From the NCBI RefSeq assembly GCF_027923225.1, contig NZ_BSDI01000011.1:160124-224123 (forward strand): a stretch of 64,000 bases of DNA. The letters run 5' to 3'. Positions 16,128 to 24,660 of the stretch are shown here, in pieces. The position numbers were made by a program, and so were the translations under genes. Below the pieces are notes generated by a model, which was not told where the DNA came from, ran no database searches, and saw nothing but the letters and a program-made list of their open reading frames with translations. The stretch's first letter is position 1. Each line of letters opens with the position of its first letter. The stretch is from Phytohabitans aurantiacus. GTDB taxonomy: Bacteria; Actinomycetota; Actinomycetes; Mycobacteriales; Micromonosporaceae.

Positions 16128-18682
16128 GCCGCCATTCTGCCCAGACCCTCCGACAGTTCGTCGAGAGCCCGTACGGCGTGCGGCGCGCCGACGCGCAGCC
16201 AGATCGCACGGGCGCGCCGGAACTGGTCGGCGGCCTTGCCGTGGTCGCCCAGGATCGCGGCGCACCGGCCCAGCCCTTCCCGCGCATTCGCTTCCGCGCG
16301 CGGGTTGCCCGCTCGGCGGCCGAGCGGCAGGGCACGCCGGTACCGGTCGAGCGCCGCTTCCGGGTCGTCTTTGGCGAGGAGCAGGTCGCCGAGATTCGAC
16401 AGGGCCTCGGCCTGGCCCAGGTGATCGCCGGCGCCGCGGAAGAGCGCCAGAGCCTCCTCGTGCCGGCGTTGCGCGGCACCGTGGTCACCGGCCAACCGGC
16501 TGACCACACCCAGCTGGTTGAGCGCGTCGGCCTGGCCCGGGCGGCTGCCGAGGTCCCGGTACAGCGCGAGCGCACCGGTCAGCGAACGCTCGGCCGCCGG
16601 CAGGTCGCCGGTGCGGCACGCGACGACGCCGAGGTAGTTGAGGGCGTTGGCCTGACCGGGCCGGTAGCCGAGTTCACAGTGGAGGGTCAGGGCCTCGGTC
16701 AGCACGGCGGTGGCGGCGGCGTACCCGCCCGCGTGGCAGTGCGCGATCCCGAGGTAGTTGAGCGCGCACCCCTGACCGTGCCGGTCACCCAGCTCCCGGT
16801 GGACGGCCAGCGCCCGTTCGAACGCGTCGATCGCCGGCGGGTACTCGCCGGTGAGCAACTGGAAGGCGCCGAACTGGCAGAGGGCGGTCGCCTCGCCGGA
16901 CCGGTCGTCCAGGTCGCGGTGGATCGCGAGCGCCTGCCGCATCGCGTCGAGCGCGGCGCGGTGGTCGCCGATCTGGTAACGAACCACGCCCAGCTCGTCC
17001 AGCGCGTCGGCCTGGCCGCGCAGGTTTCCCAGCTTCTCGTAGCCGGCGACCGCCTCGGTGAGCCGATCCGCCGCTCCCCGCTGGTCACCGGTGCGCCGCT
17101 GGACGTGCGCCAGCTGGGTCAGCGTGCCGGCGACGCCGAGCCCGTCGCCGGCGCGCTCGAACAGATCGAGGGCCTGCAGCAGCGCGTGCTCGGCGGAGAG
17201 GTACCGCCCGGTCAGCCGGTACACCTCGCCCAGGTCGAGCAGCGCGCGCGCCTGGGCACCCCGGTCCTCGACCCGCTCGGCGGCCAGCGCCGCGGCCTGA
17301 TGGAGCGCGGTCGCCCGATCCCAGGGCCCGGCGGCGCGCAGGTACCCGGCCATCGCCGCGGCCAGTGCGGTCAACCGGTGCCCGGCGGAGATCGGCAGCG
17401 CGGCGGCGCAGGCGAAGACGTTCGCGGACTCGACGCGCATCCACTGCAGCGCCTGCTGGCGGGCGGGTGGCGGGCAGTCGCTGCCGCGGGCGAGGCGCTG
17501 ATCCGCGGCCTGTGCGGCCCGCTGGTAGTGCGCGGCCAGCCGGTCGAGGGCCGCCTCCCGCTCGGCGCCCGCCTGATCGGATAAGGCCTGCGCGTACTGG
17601 CCGATGAGGTCGTGCAGGCGGTACCGGCCGTACACCGGTTGGTCGACGAGCCGGTCGCGGTACAGCGCCTCCAGGTGCCGCCGCGCGTCGTCGGGCGCGG
17701 TGCCGCCGAGCGCCGCGGCGGCGTCCTGATCCAGGTCGATGCCCGGGTGCAGGCCGAGCCGGCGGAAGAAGCGCCTTCGGGCGGGCGGCAGCCGGCGGTA
17801 CGACAGGTCGAACGCCGCGCCGACGGCGACATCCTCGGCGCGCAGGTGGTCCAGGCGGCGGGTCGCGCGGGCCAGGTCGGCCACCAGGTCGCCGACCAGC
17901 CATCCCGGCTCCGGACGGATGCGGGCCGCGAGCAGGCAGATGGCCAGCGGCAGGTATCCGGCCAGCCGGACCAGCTCGGCGACGGCTTCGGCTTCCTCGA
18001 GATCACGATCGCGCCCGGCCGTCGCCGCGAAGAGCGCGACCGCGTCTTGCGGCGGCAGCGTTTCCAGCGCCAGCGGTACTGCCGACTGGCTGGCGCCGAG
18101 GCCGAGGAGCCGGCGCCGGCTGGTGACGATCACCAGGCAACTGCCCGCGCCCGGCAGCAGGGGCTGGACCTGCGACCGTCCGGCGGCGTTGTCGAGAACG
18201 AGGAGAGCCTTCCGTCCCGCCATTCGCTTGCGCCACAAGGCTGTGCGGGCGTCGAGGTCCGTCGGGATCTGGGACGGCCTGGCGCCGGTCGCCAGCAACA
18301 GGTCGAAGAGCGCGCCGGCGGGCGGGCGGTCGCGGCGCCCCGCGGTGTACCCGTGCAGGTCGAGGAAGAACTGCCCGTCGGGGAACTGGTCCGCGAGGCA
18401 GTGTCCAGCATGGACAGCCAGTGCGGTCTTGCCGACGCCGGGCATGCCGTCGATCGTGTACACCGGAATCGTCCGGCCGCACTCGGCGTGCTGCCGGACG
18501 CTCTCGACGAGGCCGCGCAGTTCGCGCTCGCGACCGGTGAAGGCGGCGGTGTCGCGCGGCAGCGTGTTGCCGGCCGAGCCGGCGTCCGCGCGTGGCATCC
18601 GGTCGATGATGTACTGGTTGCCGGCCGCCTGATAGACGCGATCGCTGCTGCGCGCCTGGAGATTCCGGTCGGCGGTGGTCAT
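16124..18682 (-). CDS. STAND NTPase: NB-ARC domain plus TPR array (NLR-like)
   Basis: About 852 residues from ATG 18682. A short leader carries RVYQAAGNQYIID (residues 15-27). The NB-ARC domain follows with Walker A GMPGVGKTALA (Lys85), Walker B ALLVLDNA (Asp164) and GYLPLAICLLA as the GLPLA-type motif, then a winged helix. The C-terminal half is about eight tetratricopeptide repeats, each with ALxxLGxVxxxxGD-like spacing. This is the tripartite layout of bacterial NLR-like sensors: ligand sensing by TPR, ATP-driven oligomerisation, and signalling by the N-terminus. An in-frame ATG at 18844 would add 54 residues that look non-coding. It is divergent from the effector/NLR pair at 18919-21484 and overlaps the luciferase-like gene downstream. 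Confidence 0.88.
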   Translation of the reverse strand: MTTADRNLQARSSDRVYQAAGNQYIIDRMPRADAGSAGNTLPRDTAAFTGRERELRGLVESVRQHAECGRTIPVYTIDGMPGVGKTALAVHAGHCLADQFPDGQFFLDLHGYTAGRRDRPPAGALFDLLLATGARPSQIPTDLDARTALWRKRMAGRKALLVLDNAAGRSQVQPLLPGAGSCLVIVTSRRRLLGLGASQSAVPLALETLPPQDAVALFAATAGRDRDLEEAEAVAELVRLAGYLPLAICLLAARIRPEPGWLVGDLVADLARATRRLDHLRAEDVAVGAAFDLSYRRLPPARRRFFRRLGLHPGIDLDQDAAAALGGTAPDDARRHLEALYRDRLVDQPVYGRYRLHDLIGQYAQALSDQAGAEREAALDRLAAHYQRAAQAADQRLARGSDCPPPARQQALQWMRVESANVFACAAALPISAGHRLTALAAAMAGYLRAAGPWDRATALHQAAALAAERVEDRGAQARALLDLGEVYRLTGRYLSAEHALLQALDLFERAGDGLGVAGTLTQLAHVQRRTGDQRGAADRLTEAVAGYEKLGNLRGQADALDELGVVRYQIGDHRAALDAMRQALAIHRDLDDRSGEATALCQFGAFQLLTGEYPPAIDAFERALAVHRELGDRHGQGCALNYLGIAHCHAGGYAAATAVLTEALTLHCELGYRPGQANALNYLGVVACRTGDLPAAERSLTGALALYRDLGSRPGQADALNQLGVVSRLAGDHGAAQRRHEEALALFRGAGDHLGQAEALSNLGDLLLAKDDPEAALDRYRRALPLGRRAGNPRAEANAREGLGRCAAILGDHGKAADQFRRARAIWLRVGAPHAVRALDELSEGLGRMAA

Positions 18683-18787
18683 CACAGGAGCCCGGGTAAG
18701 TGTGGCCGATGTGCGGCGGCGGGACGGTCGCTTGTGGACAGCGTTGTCACGATCACAGATACCACCCCTTGAGCAGAGAGTTACTTC

Positions 18788-18817
18788 TTGACTACGGTAC
18801 GAGAACAAATCGATAGT
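18788..18817 (+). promoter_or_regulatory. Possible sigma-70-type promoter for the effector/NLR operon
   Basis: TTGACT (18788-18793) and GATAGT (18812-18817) are separated by 18 bases, in the less GC-rich gap between the two divergent NTPase transcription units. This would give a leader of roughly 95 bases before the ATG at 18919. It is a motif match only. Confidence 0.3.
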
Positions 18818-18864
18818 GGTTCGTTGTGTCGTGTATTCATTCATGTTGATCTCATTGGAATCGG

Positions 18865-18900
18865 GAACCCACGAGAAATGTGTGTATTACTGGGTTCTCG
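18865..18900 (+). promoter_or_regulatory. Two mutually exclusive hairpins in the effector 5' leader
   Basis: GAACCCA (18865-18871) can pair with TGGGTTC (18891-18897), or CGAGAA (18872-18877) with TTCTCG (18895-18900). The right arms overlap, so only one can form at a time. The segment ends just before the GGAGG site of the effector gene. It could tune translation, or be chance. Confidence 0.25.
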
Positions 18901-18918
18901 GGAAACCGGAGGTAACGT

Positions 18919-19299
18919 ATGACCGATCCGATCATGGTCGCCATTGCCACGGCGATAGCCGGCAAGCTGGCCGAGGGAATTTCGGATGCGAGCCGTGCCG
19001 CCTTCGCTTCTTTGACCCGGGCGGTACGCGGCAGGTTGCGCGGGGATCCGGCGGATGCGGCGGCGCTGGAAGCGGCGGAAGCCCGGCCTGACGACGCGGC
19101 TCTCGTCGAGAGGCTGGCGGCGGCGCTCGACGAGGCGTGCGCCCGCGATCGGGCTTTCCGAGATGAGCTGACTCTCCTGTGGACAGCCGCACGCGACGGG
19201 GGTGTCACCAACACGATCGGCGGAGCCGTGCACGGGCCGGTCGTGCAGGCCCGCGACGTGCACGGCGGAATCAGGTTCGGCGGCGCGCCGGGGCCATGA
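18919..19299 (+). CDS. Small effector-like protein with C-terminal amyloid-type motif (Bell-like)
   Basis: 126 residues, ATG with GGAGG seven bases upstream. The N-terminal 90 residues are predicted all-helical and start with a hydrophobic/amphipathic helix (MTDPIMVAIATAIAGKLAEG). The layout resembles the actinobacterial Bell domain, a bacterial counterpart of the fungal HeLo/HELL and MLKL membrane-perforating bundles. Residues 97-121 are TNTIGG..HGPVVQARDVHGG.., a motif shared with the N-terminus of the downstream NTPase (GPVVQA..VHGG). Established knowledge: in bacterial amyloid-signalling (BASS) gene pairs, the NLR template converts the motif of the effector and drives its toxic domain to the membrane. 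The family assignment is from memory of the pattern and has not been searched. Confidence 0.75.
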   Translation: MTDPIMVAIATAIAGKLAEGISDASRAAFASLTRAVRGRLRGDPADAAALEAAEARPDDAALVERLAAALDEACARDRAFRDELTLLWTAARDGGVTNTIGGAVHGPVVQARDVHGGIRFGGAPGP

Positions 19300-19333
19300 G
19301 TGTGCATTTTGGCGCTTGCTCGGGTGGCGGGCC

Positions 19334-21484
19334 ATGAGCGGCAACATCATCGACGGCGACGCGGGCGGTCCCGTGGTGCAGGCCGGCACCGTCCACGGTG
19401 GAGTCCACCTGCACGGCACCCTCGCGAGTGCACCGGTGCCGCACCAGCTCCCCGCGCAGCCACCCCATTTCGTCGGGCGCGAGCCTGAACTGGCCGCGAT
19501 CGAAGAACTGGTCGGGCGATCGCGCGCCGGTCCCGCGCTGGTGGTGGTCAGCGGCGTCGGCGGCATCGGCAAGTCAGCACTCGCTCTTCGCTGGGCGCAC
19601 GAGGCCCGCGACCGGTACCCGGATGGCGACCTGTACGTCGACCTTGGCGCGTTCGACGCGGCCGGCCCGGCGAACCCGGGCGCGGTCCTCGGGCAGGCGC
19701 TGCGGTCGCTCGGTGTGCCCGCCGAGCGGCTGCCCACCGGCACCGCCGACCTGAGCGCTCTGTTCCGCACCGTCACGACCGGCAAGCGGCTGCTGATCGT
19801 GCTCGACAACGCCGTCTCGGCCGCGCAGGTGCGGCCGTTGCTGCCCGCGTCGGCGTCCTGCGCGGTGCTCGTGACCGCACGCTGGCGCCTCGGCGGCCTG
19901 CTGAGCGACGGCGCCGCCTTCCTCGCCGTCGAGCCCCTTCCGGCCACCGCGGCCACCGAGTTGCTCGCCCGCGCGATCGGAGCCGACCGGGCGGCCAGCG
20001 ACTCCGCCGCCACCGCCGCGCTGGTACGCCTGTGCGCGGGCCTGCCGATCGCGCTGACCGTCGCCAGCGCGCGACTGGCCACCCGGCCCGGCTGGCCCGT
20101 CAAGCGGATCGCGGACGAGCTGGCGCAGGAGCACCGGCGGCTGCGCGGCCTCCAGGGCGTCTTCGACATGTCCTACGCGGCGCTGCCCGGCCCGGTCGCA
20201 CGCTGCTACCGGGCGATCGGCGTGCACCCGGGCACCGAGTTCGGCTTGCCCGTGGTGGCGGCGACGCTCGGTGTCGACGAACTGGAGGCGGGCGACCTGC
20301 TCGACATCCTCGTCGAGGCCAGCCTCGTGGCGGAGGTCGCGGGGGAGCGGTACCGGCTGCACGACCTGGTGCGGTTGCACGCCCGGCAGCGAGCCGAGGC
20401 GGATCCGGAGGCGGCGGCCATCGAGCGGCGGGCGCTGGAGTGGTACCTGGCGGGCGTGATGGCCGCCGACCGGCTGCTGACACCGCACCGGCGGCGCGAC
20501 CCGGCCGACCCCTTCACTCAACTCGACACGGGCGCGGTGCGGCACGCCGGTCACCGGGAGGCCCTGGACTGGCTGGAGGCCGAGCGCGTCAACGTGATCG
20601 CCGGAATCCAACGCGCCGCCCGCGACGAACCGCTACTCGCCTGGCGGATCGCCGACGCCATGTGGGCGCTGTTCCACTTCCGGCGCCACCACCACGACCG
20701 GATGCTCGTCGACCGGATCGCGGTCGACTGCGCGCGCCGGCTCGGCGCTCCCGATCGCGAGGCGGCGCTACTGCGGCGGTGGGCGCACGCACACGTCGAC
20801 GCCGGCCGGGTCGACGAGGCACGGGAGCTGTTCGAGCGCAGCGCGGAGATCTGCCGCGAGATCGGCGACCGGTACGGCGTGGTGGCGGCGCTCGAAGGGC
20901 TGGGGCTCGTGGCGTTCGCCTCGCGGCGGTACGCCGATGCGGTGGCCCACTTCGACCGGCAGGTGGGGCTCTGCCGCGACATCGGCGAGCACCGCCGCTC
21001 CGGCATGGCGTTGAAGTACCTGGGCACCGTCCACAATGAACTGGGCGACCACCGGGCGGCGCTGGAACGGCTGCGCGAGGCGGCCGGTGTGTTCGCCGGT
21101 CTGCCCGCCCCGGACCCGTTCAACGCGGCCCGGATCCGCACCGAGACCGGTCGGGCGCTGGCCGGCCTCGGCGAGAGCGCGGCAGCCCGCGAGGAGCTGA
21201 CCGCCGCGCTCGGCGAGATGCGCCGGCTCGGCTCGCCGCGTGGCGTCGCCGGTGCGTTGTGGCGGCTGGGCGAGCTGGCACTGTCCTCGTCTGTTGCTCC
21301 GGTCGGCTCGGGTGGCGCGGCTCGTGCGCAGCTCGGGCCCGGCGGGCCGGTTGCCGAGGCCCGTGCGCAGCTCGTCGAGGCGCTGCGGCTTTTCGAAGAC
21401 TTGGGGGACGCTGAGGCCGAGCCGGTGCGGCGGTTACTCGCCAGCGTCCCACCAACCGAGGCTGATCCGGACGGGGTGGCGTGA
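19334..21484 (+). CDS. STAND NTPase (NLR-like) with N-terminal amyloid-type motif
   Basis: 716 residues from ATG 19334. Residues 3-26 hold the signalling motif (NIIDGD..GPVVQAGTVHGGV). After a proline-rich linker the NB-ARC ATPase starts at FVGREPEL, with Walker A GVGGIGKSALA (Lys80), Walker B LLIVLDNA (Asp158) and the GLPIA motif at 236-240, followed by a winged helix. The C-terminal 300 residues are TPR-like (ARELFERSAEICREIGDRYG, then AVAHFDRQVGLCRDIGEHRR). It lies 34 bases after the effector gene and should be in the same operon. The last 51 bases overlap the convergent PfkB gene. Expected role: a sensor that oligomerises and nucleates the effector's motif, most likely in anti-phage or allorecognition cell death. 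Confidence 0.88.
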   Translation: MSGNIIDGDAGGPVVQAGTVHGGVHLHGTLASAPVPHQLPAQPPHFVGREPELAAIEELVGRSRAGPALVVVSGVGGIGKSALALRWAHEARDRYPDGDLYVDLGAFDAAGPANPGAVLGQALRSLGVPAERLPTGTADLSALFRTVTTGKRLLIVLDNAVSAAQVRPLLPASASCAVLVTARWRLGGLLSDGAAFLAVEPLPATAATELLARAIGADRAASDSAATAALVRLCAGLPIALTVASARLATRPGWPVKRIADELAQEHRRLRGLQGVFDMSYAALPGPVARCYRAIGVHPGTEFGLPVVAATLGVDELEAGDLLDILVEASLVAEVAGERYRLHDLVRLHARQRAEADPEAAAIERRALEWYLAGVMAADRLLTPHRRRDPADPFTQLDTGAVRHAGHREALDWLEAERVNVIAGIQRAARDEPLLAWRIADAMWALFHFRRHHHDRMLVDRIAVDCARRLGAPDREAALLRRWAHAHVDAGRVDEARELFERSAEICREIGDRYGVVAALEGLGLVAFASRRYADAVAHFDRQVGLCRDIGEHRRSGMALKYLGTVHNELGDHRAALERLREAAGVFAGLPAPDPFNAARIRTETGRALAGLGESAAAREELTAALGEMRRLGSPRGVAGALWRLGELALSSSVAPVGSGGAARAQLGPGGPVAEARAQLVEALRLFEDLGDAEAEPVRRLLASVPPTEADPDGVA

Positions 21485-22372
21485 CCGCAGGCCGGCCAGG
21501 TCGTCCGCGCAGAGGGTCACCGACGTCGGCTGCCGGTGGCCGATACGCCAGCCGGCGAAGACGACCGCGTCACTCAACGCCTCGACCGGATTGCCGGTCG
21601 CCAGCCAGCCGTGCAGGAACGCCGCGAACAGCGAGTCTCCAGCGCTCGACGTGTTTCGCACACCCAGCGGCGCGACAGCTCCCGCGGTGACCAGCTGCCC
21701 GTCCCGCAGCCCCAGCATGCTTCCGCGCGGGCCGCGGCCCACTCCCGCCATCGCGGCGCCCGGGTGGCGGGTCAGCACCTCGGCGATCCACTGCCGGGGC
21801 GGGCAGGGCAGGCGCTCGTGGCTGCAGAAGATGATGTCGGCCACGTCCAGCCACGGCTGGTAGTACGGCTCGTCGAGGTCGGCGATCACGTTGACGTCGA
21901 CCGCCACCGGTACGCCACGCAGCACCGCCGGTGGCAGAAGCGCGCGGACGAAGTCGGTGTTCGTGAGCACAGCCAGGTCCGCGCCGGCCAGCGCTTCGAC
22001 GAAACGATCCTCCGGGTACCGGACGGTGTTGACGACGCTGAGATGCGGGTACACCATCCGCCTGCCGTCCGGCGCGACCAGGATGACGCACTGCGACGAG
22101 GCCGGCCCCTCCACCACCGCCGGGCCGTCCAGGCCGGCGGAGCGCAACTGTCCACGCAGGACGGAGCCGACCGGGTCGGCGCCGACGACCGTGCAGAGCT
22201 CGACGTCGTCGCCGAGCGACCGGAGGATCGTGGCGATCTGGGCGCCGGCGCCGCCCGGGCCGGTATCGACCCATGGCGGGCTGACCACCGGCTCATACTC
22301 GACGGGGAACCCGGAGACCGGCAGGTGTACGGCGAGGCTCGACACCCCGGCGACGACAATGCGACTGGCCAT
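21434..22372 (-). CDS. PfkB-family carbohydrate kinase
   Basis: 312-residue ribokinase-like sugar or nucleoside kinase. The first signature is GPGGAGAQIATILRSLGDDV. The catalytic-base signature near the C-terminus is NTSSAGDSLFAAFLHGWL, in place of the usual DTTGAGD. The substrate is unknown. The ATG at 22372 follows AAGGAG by eight bases; an in-frame GTG at 22381 overlaps the TGA of the upstream GT-like gene. Either start implies translational coupling with that gene, so the pair may act on a common sugar or glycerol-phosphate compound. Confidence 0.83.
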   Translation of the reverse strand: MASRIVVAGVSSLAVHLPVSGFPVEYEPVVSPPWVDTGPGGAGAQIATILRSLGDDVELCTVVGADPVGSVLRGQLRSAGLDGPAVVEGPASSQCVILVAPDGRRMVYPHLSVVNTVRYPEDRFVEALAGADLAVLTNTDFVRALLPPAVLRGVPVAVDVNVIADLDEPYYQPWLDVADIIFCSHERLPCPPRQWIAEVLTRHPGAAMAGVGRGPRGSMLGLRDGQLVTAGAVAPLGVRNTSSAGDSLFAAFLHGWLATGNPVEALSDAVVFAGWRIGHRQPTSVTLCADDLAGLRSRHPVRISLGWWDAGE

Positions 22373-22377
22373 GCTTT

Positions 22378-23565
22378 TCACTCCTTGATGAGCGTCGGTA
22401 GTGGGACCGGAGCGGCCGCGCAGGCGGTTTCGGGCTCGCGCAGGCTCATGAGGCGGTACATGTGGGTGCGCAGCAGTCCGGCGGCCCGGCCGGGTTCGGA
22501 GGTGAGCGCGTTCGCGGCTTCGCTGGCCTCGCTCGCTTTTTGGGTGGCATCGCTGGTTTTCTCGGCCGCCTCGCGGAGCTGGGCGGCGAGGGGGCGATCG
22601 GGTGCCAACATCGGCGTGAGCGCGACCGGCGACCCCGGCGCGGTGTGAGTCGCCGGGCCGCCCGCACGCAGCACGGGCACGCCCGCACCCGCCGCGTACG
22701 CGGTCGCGGAGCCGTGGTCGCCGACGAGTACGTCAGCCGCCGCGACCAGGCCACGCCAGCTCGTCGGCTCCACGACCAGCAGGCCGGCACGCCGCTGCTC
22801 TCGCAGCCAGCCGAGAACCTGGCGGGTGCCGTGCCCGTACCAGGCCGCCGGATGCAGCACGGCCGCGACGTCGTACTGGCCGGAGCGCAGTAACTCCGAC
22901 ACGACGCCCCAGCCGCGCGCGAAGAGCGACTCGGGCCCCCACGTCGAGGTGACCGCCACGAGCGGGCGCTTCACGCCGAGCGCGTCCCGGTACCGGTGCT
23001 GGTAGGGGCGGCTTGCGCGCAGCCGGTCCAGGCACAGGTCGCCGGTGACGACCGCTACCGGAGTCGCTTGTGGACAATGCCGTTCGAGAACCGGCAGGAG
23101 GTTTCGGTGCGGCAGTGCCACCGCGGCCGGCACCACCCGCCCGTACCAGGTGAGCCAGGGCGGGCTCAGGCCGACGACCATGTTGCTGGCCGGGCCGCCA
23201 AGCGCCGGCGGCGCCAGCTTGTTGTTCGGTACGCCGTGACCGAGCGCCAGCACCGGCCCGTGCAGCTGGTGCACGCTGCCCGAGTCGGCCGCCAGCACGA
23301 GATCGAAGTCGGTGTGCGTGGCCTGGTGCCAGCCGATCGTGATCGCGTCCAGGGCCCGCAGTCGCTCCGGCACGCCGCCCGCGAAGAGATCCGGCGCCTG
23401 TGCGAAGACCACCTGGACCCGCTGATCCGGTTCCAGCAGCTCCACCGCGTCCAGCACGTATCCCAGACACGCGAGGGTGTGCACCACCGCCAGTACCGTG
23501 CGCTCGGTGGGTACCGTGCGCCACGCCGCCGCGTCCCGCCCCACCGGTACTCGTAGCCATTCCAT
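22378..23565 (-). CDS. GT-B-like protein related to CDP-glycerol glycerophosphotransferases (function unknown)
   Basis: About 395 residues from ATG 23565 (MEWLRVPVGRD); an ATG at 23628 would add 21 residues. It opens with a Rossmann-like strand (RTVLAVVHTLACLGYVLDAV). Later it has LVAVTSTWGPESLFARGW, DVAAVLHPAAWYGHG and VVEPTSWRGLVAAADVLVGD, then HGSATAYAAGAGVPVL. This arrangement resembles the second half of CDP-glycerol:poly(glycerophosphate) transferases, where the last segment binds the nucleotide. The C-terminus is a long Ala/Ser/Glu helix. Membrane or wall polymer modification is possible but is an inference. GAGGGT-GCG-ACCCTC (23571-23585) forms a small hairpin just upstream of the start. 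Confidence 0.75.
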   Translation of the reverse strand: MEWLRVPVGRDAAAWRTVPTERTVLAVVHTLACLGYVLDAVELLEPDQRVQVVFAQAPDLFAGGVPERLRALDAITIGWHQATHTDFDLVLAADSGSVHQLHGPVLALGHGVPNNKLAPPALGGPASNMVVGLSPPWLTWYGRVVPAAVALPHRNLLPVLERHCPQATPVAVVTGDLCLDRLRASRPYQHRYRDALGVKRPLVAVTSTWGPESLFARGWGVVSELLRSGQYDVAAVLHPAAWYGHGTRQVLGWLREQRRAGLLVVEPTSWRGLVAAADVLVGDHGSATAYAAGAGVPVLRAGGPATHTAPGSPVALTPMLAPDRPLAAQLREAAEKTSDATQKASEASEAANALTSEPGRAAGLLRTHMYRLMSLREPETACAAAPVPLPTLIKE

Positions 23566-23661
23566 GCCGAGAGGGTGCGACCCTCGGTCGGACAGAAATC
23601 CGGACGCGAACCCGGACACGTGGGCCATGCGACACTGGGGGTTGTTGGCGGGAGGTTGCGA

Positions 23662-24513
23662 ATGGACCTTCGACTCCTGGGAAACGTCGAGATCGCATCT
23701 GCTGGATCGGTCTTCTCGCTCAGCCGATCCGCGGAGCGTTGCGTGCTCGCCACCCTCGCCTTCAACGCAGGCCGGCCGGTGGGGATCGGCACCCTCATCG
23801 ACAACATCTGGGGCGACGAGCCACCCGCGAAGGCCGACGAGACCGTCGCGACCCATGTGCGCGCCGTGCGGCGAATCCTCTCCCAGGCCGGCGGCGACCG
23901 CCAAATGATCCGCAACCACCGCCCGAGGGCGTACGAATTACGGGTCGATCCGTCCTGGGTGGACTACCACCGGTTCCGCGCCGGTATCGTCTCGGCGGCT
24001 CGGCAAGGCGACAACGCGGAAGCCCTCGTCGCCTACGAGCGCGCTTTCGACCTGTGGCGAGGCGAGCCGTTGGCCGGCATAACCGGCGACTGGGCCGACG
24101 GCCGCCGCCACGCGCTGCGCACCGAGCATCTCGACGCGCTGTGCGCCCTCCTTGAGCTGCGACTCAAGCTAGGTGAGTACGCCATCGTGGCGACCCAGGC
24201 GCGGCAACTCGTCCACGACTACGCGACCGAGCGGGTCCTGTCGCTCGCCATGCGCGGGCTGGCGCACGCGGGGTACCGCGCCCTGATCCCGGACCTTCTG
24301 ACACAGGCCCGCGAACGCATGTGGCAGATAGCGAAGGTGCGGCCAGGCCCCGAGATCGAGGCGCTGGCGCGGCGGCTGGCGACCGGTGGTGTACCCGTGA
24401 CGGTGGAGCAGCCGGCAGCGACGTCGACGCCTGTGGCCGGCGTCCACATGACCGCCACCCACAACGGCATGGTCTGGCAGTCAGCCGGCGACCAAATCAT
24501 CACAGAGGGTTAG
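23662..24513 (+). CDS. BTAD-type (SARP-like) regulator with a C-terminal V.Q.AG.Q.I motif
   Basis: 283 residues, ATG 23662 behind GGGAGG. Residues 1-95 are an OmpR-type winged helix (MDLRLLGNVEIASAG, GTLIDNIWGDEPP, ETVATHVRAVRRIL, NHRPRAYELRV). Residues 100-245 are a bacterial transcriptional activation domain (VDYHRFRAGI, AYERAFDLWRGEPLAG, ATERVLSLAMRGLAHAGY). After a Pro/Thr/Ala linker it ends MVWQSAGDQIITEG (residues 270-283). That ending matches the N-terminal RVYQAAGNQYIID of the STAND NTPase ending at 16124. A regulator with such a tail may be recruited by, or report on, the NTPase assembly. It is divergent from the GT-like/PfkB operon. Confidence 0.83.
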   Translation: MDLRLLGNVEIASAGSVFSLSRSAERCVLATLAFNAGRPVGIGTLIDNIWGDEPPAKADETVATHVRAVRRILSQAGGDRQMIRNHRPRAYELRVDPSWVDYHRFRAGIVSAARQGDNAEALVAYERAFDLWRGEPLAGITGDWADGRRHALRTEHLDALCALLELRLKLGEYAIVATQARQLVHDYATERVLSLAMRGLAHAGYRALIPDLLTQARERMWQIAKVRPGPEIEALARRLATGGVPVTVEQPAATSTPVAGVHMTATHNGMVWQSAGDQIITEG

Positions 24514-24599
24514 CGCTGCGATCCTCCCGATTTCGCGTCCTATCCCTCTTTGTCTGAGGTAGCCTCCTCCGCGCTTGGGGTGCTTGCCCCACAATGGAC

Positions 24600-24636
24600 G
24601 ATCACCTTCTGTGACGGTGCGTCACTTTCGGTGATC
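24600..24636. promoter_or_regulatory. Interrupted hairpin after the BTAD regulator
   Basis: Outer arms GATCACC (24600-24606) and GGTGATC (24630-24636) enclose GTGACG-GTG-CGTCAC. Four unpaired bases on each side separate the two stems. There is no T-run, so it may be an intrinsic-like terminator of actinobacterial type or an operator for the genes to the right. Confidence 0.4.
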
Positions 24637-24660
24637 TAGGCGCGCATGAGGGAGTGACTT

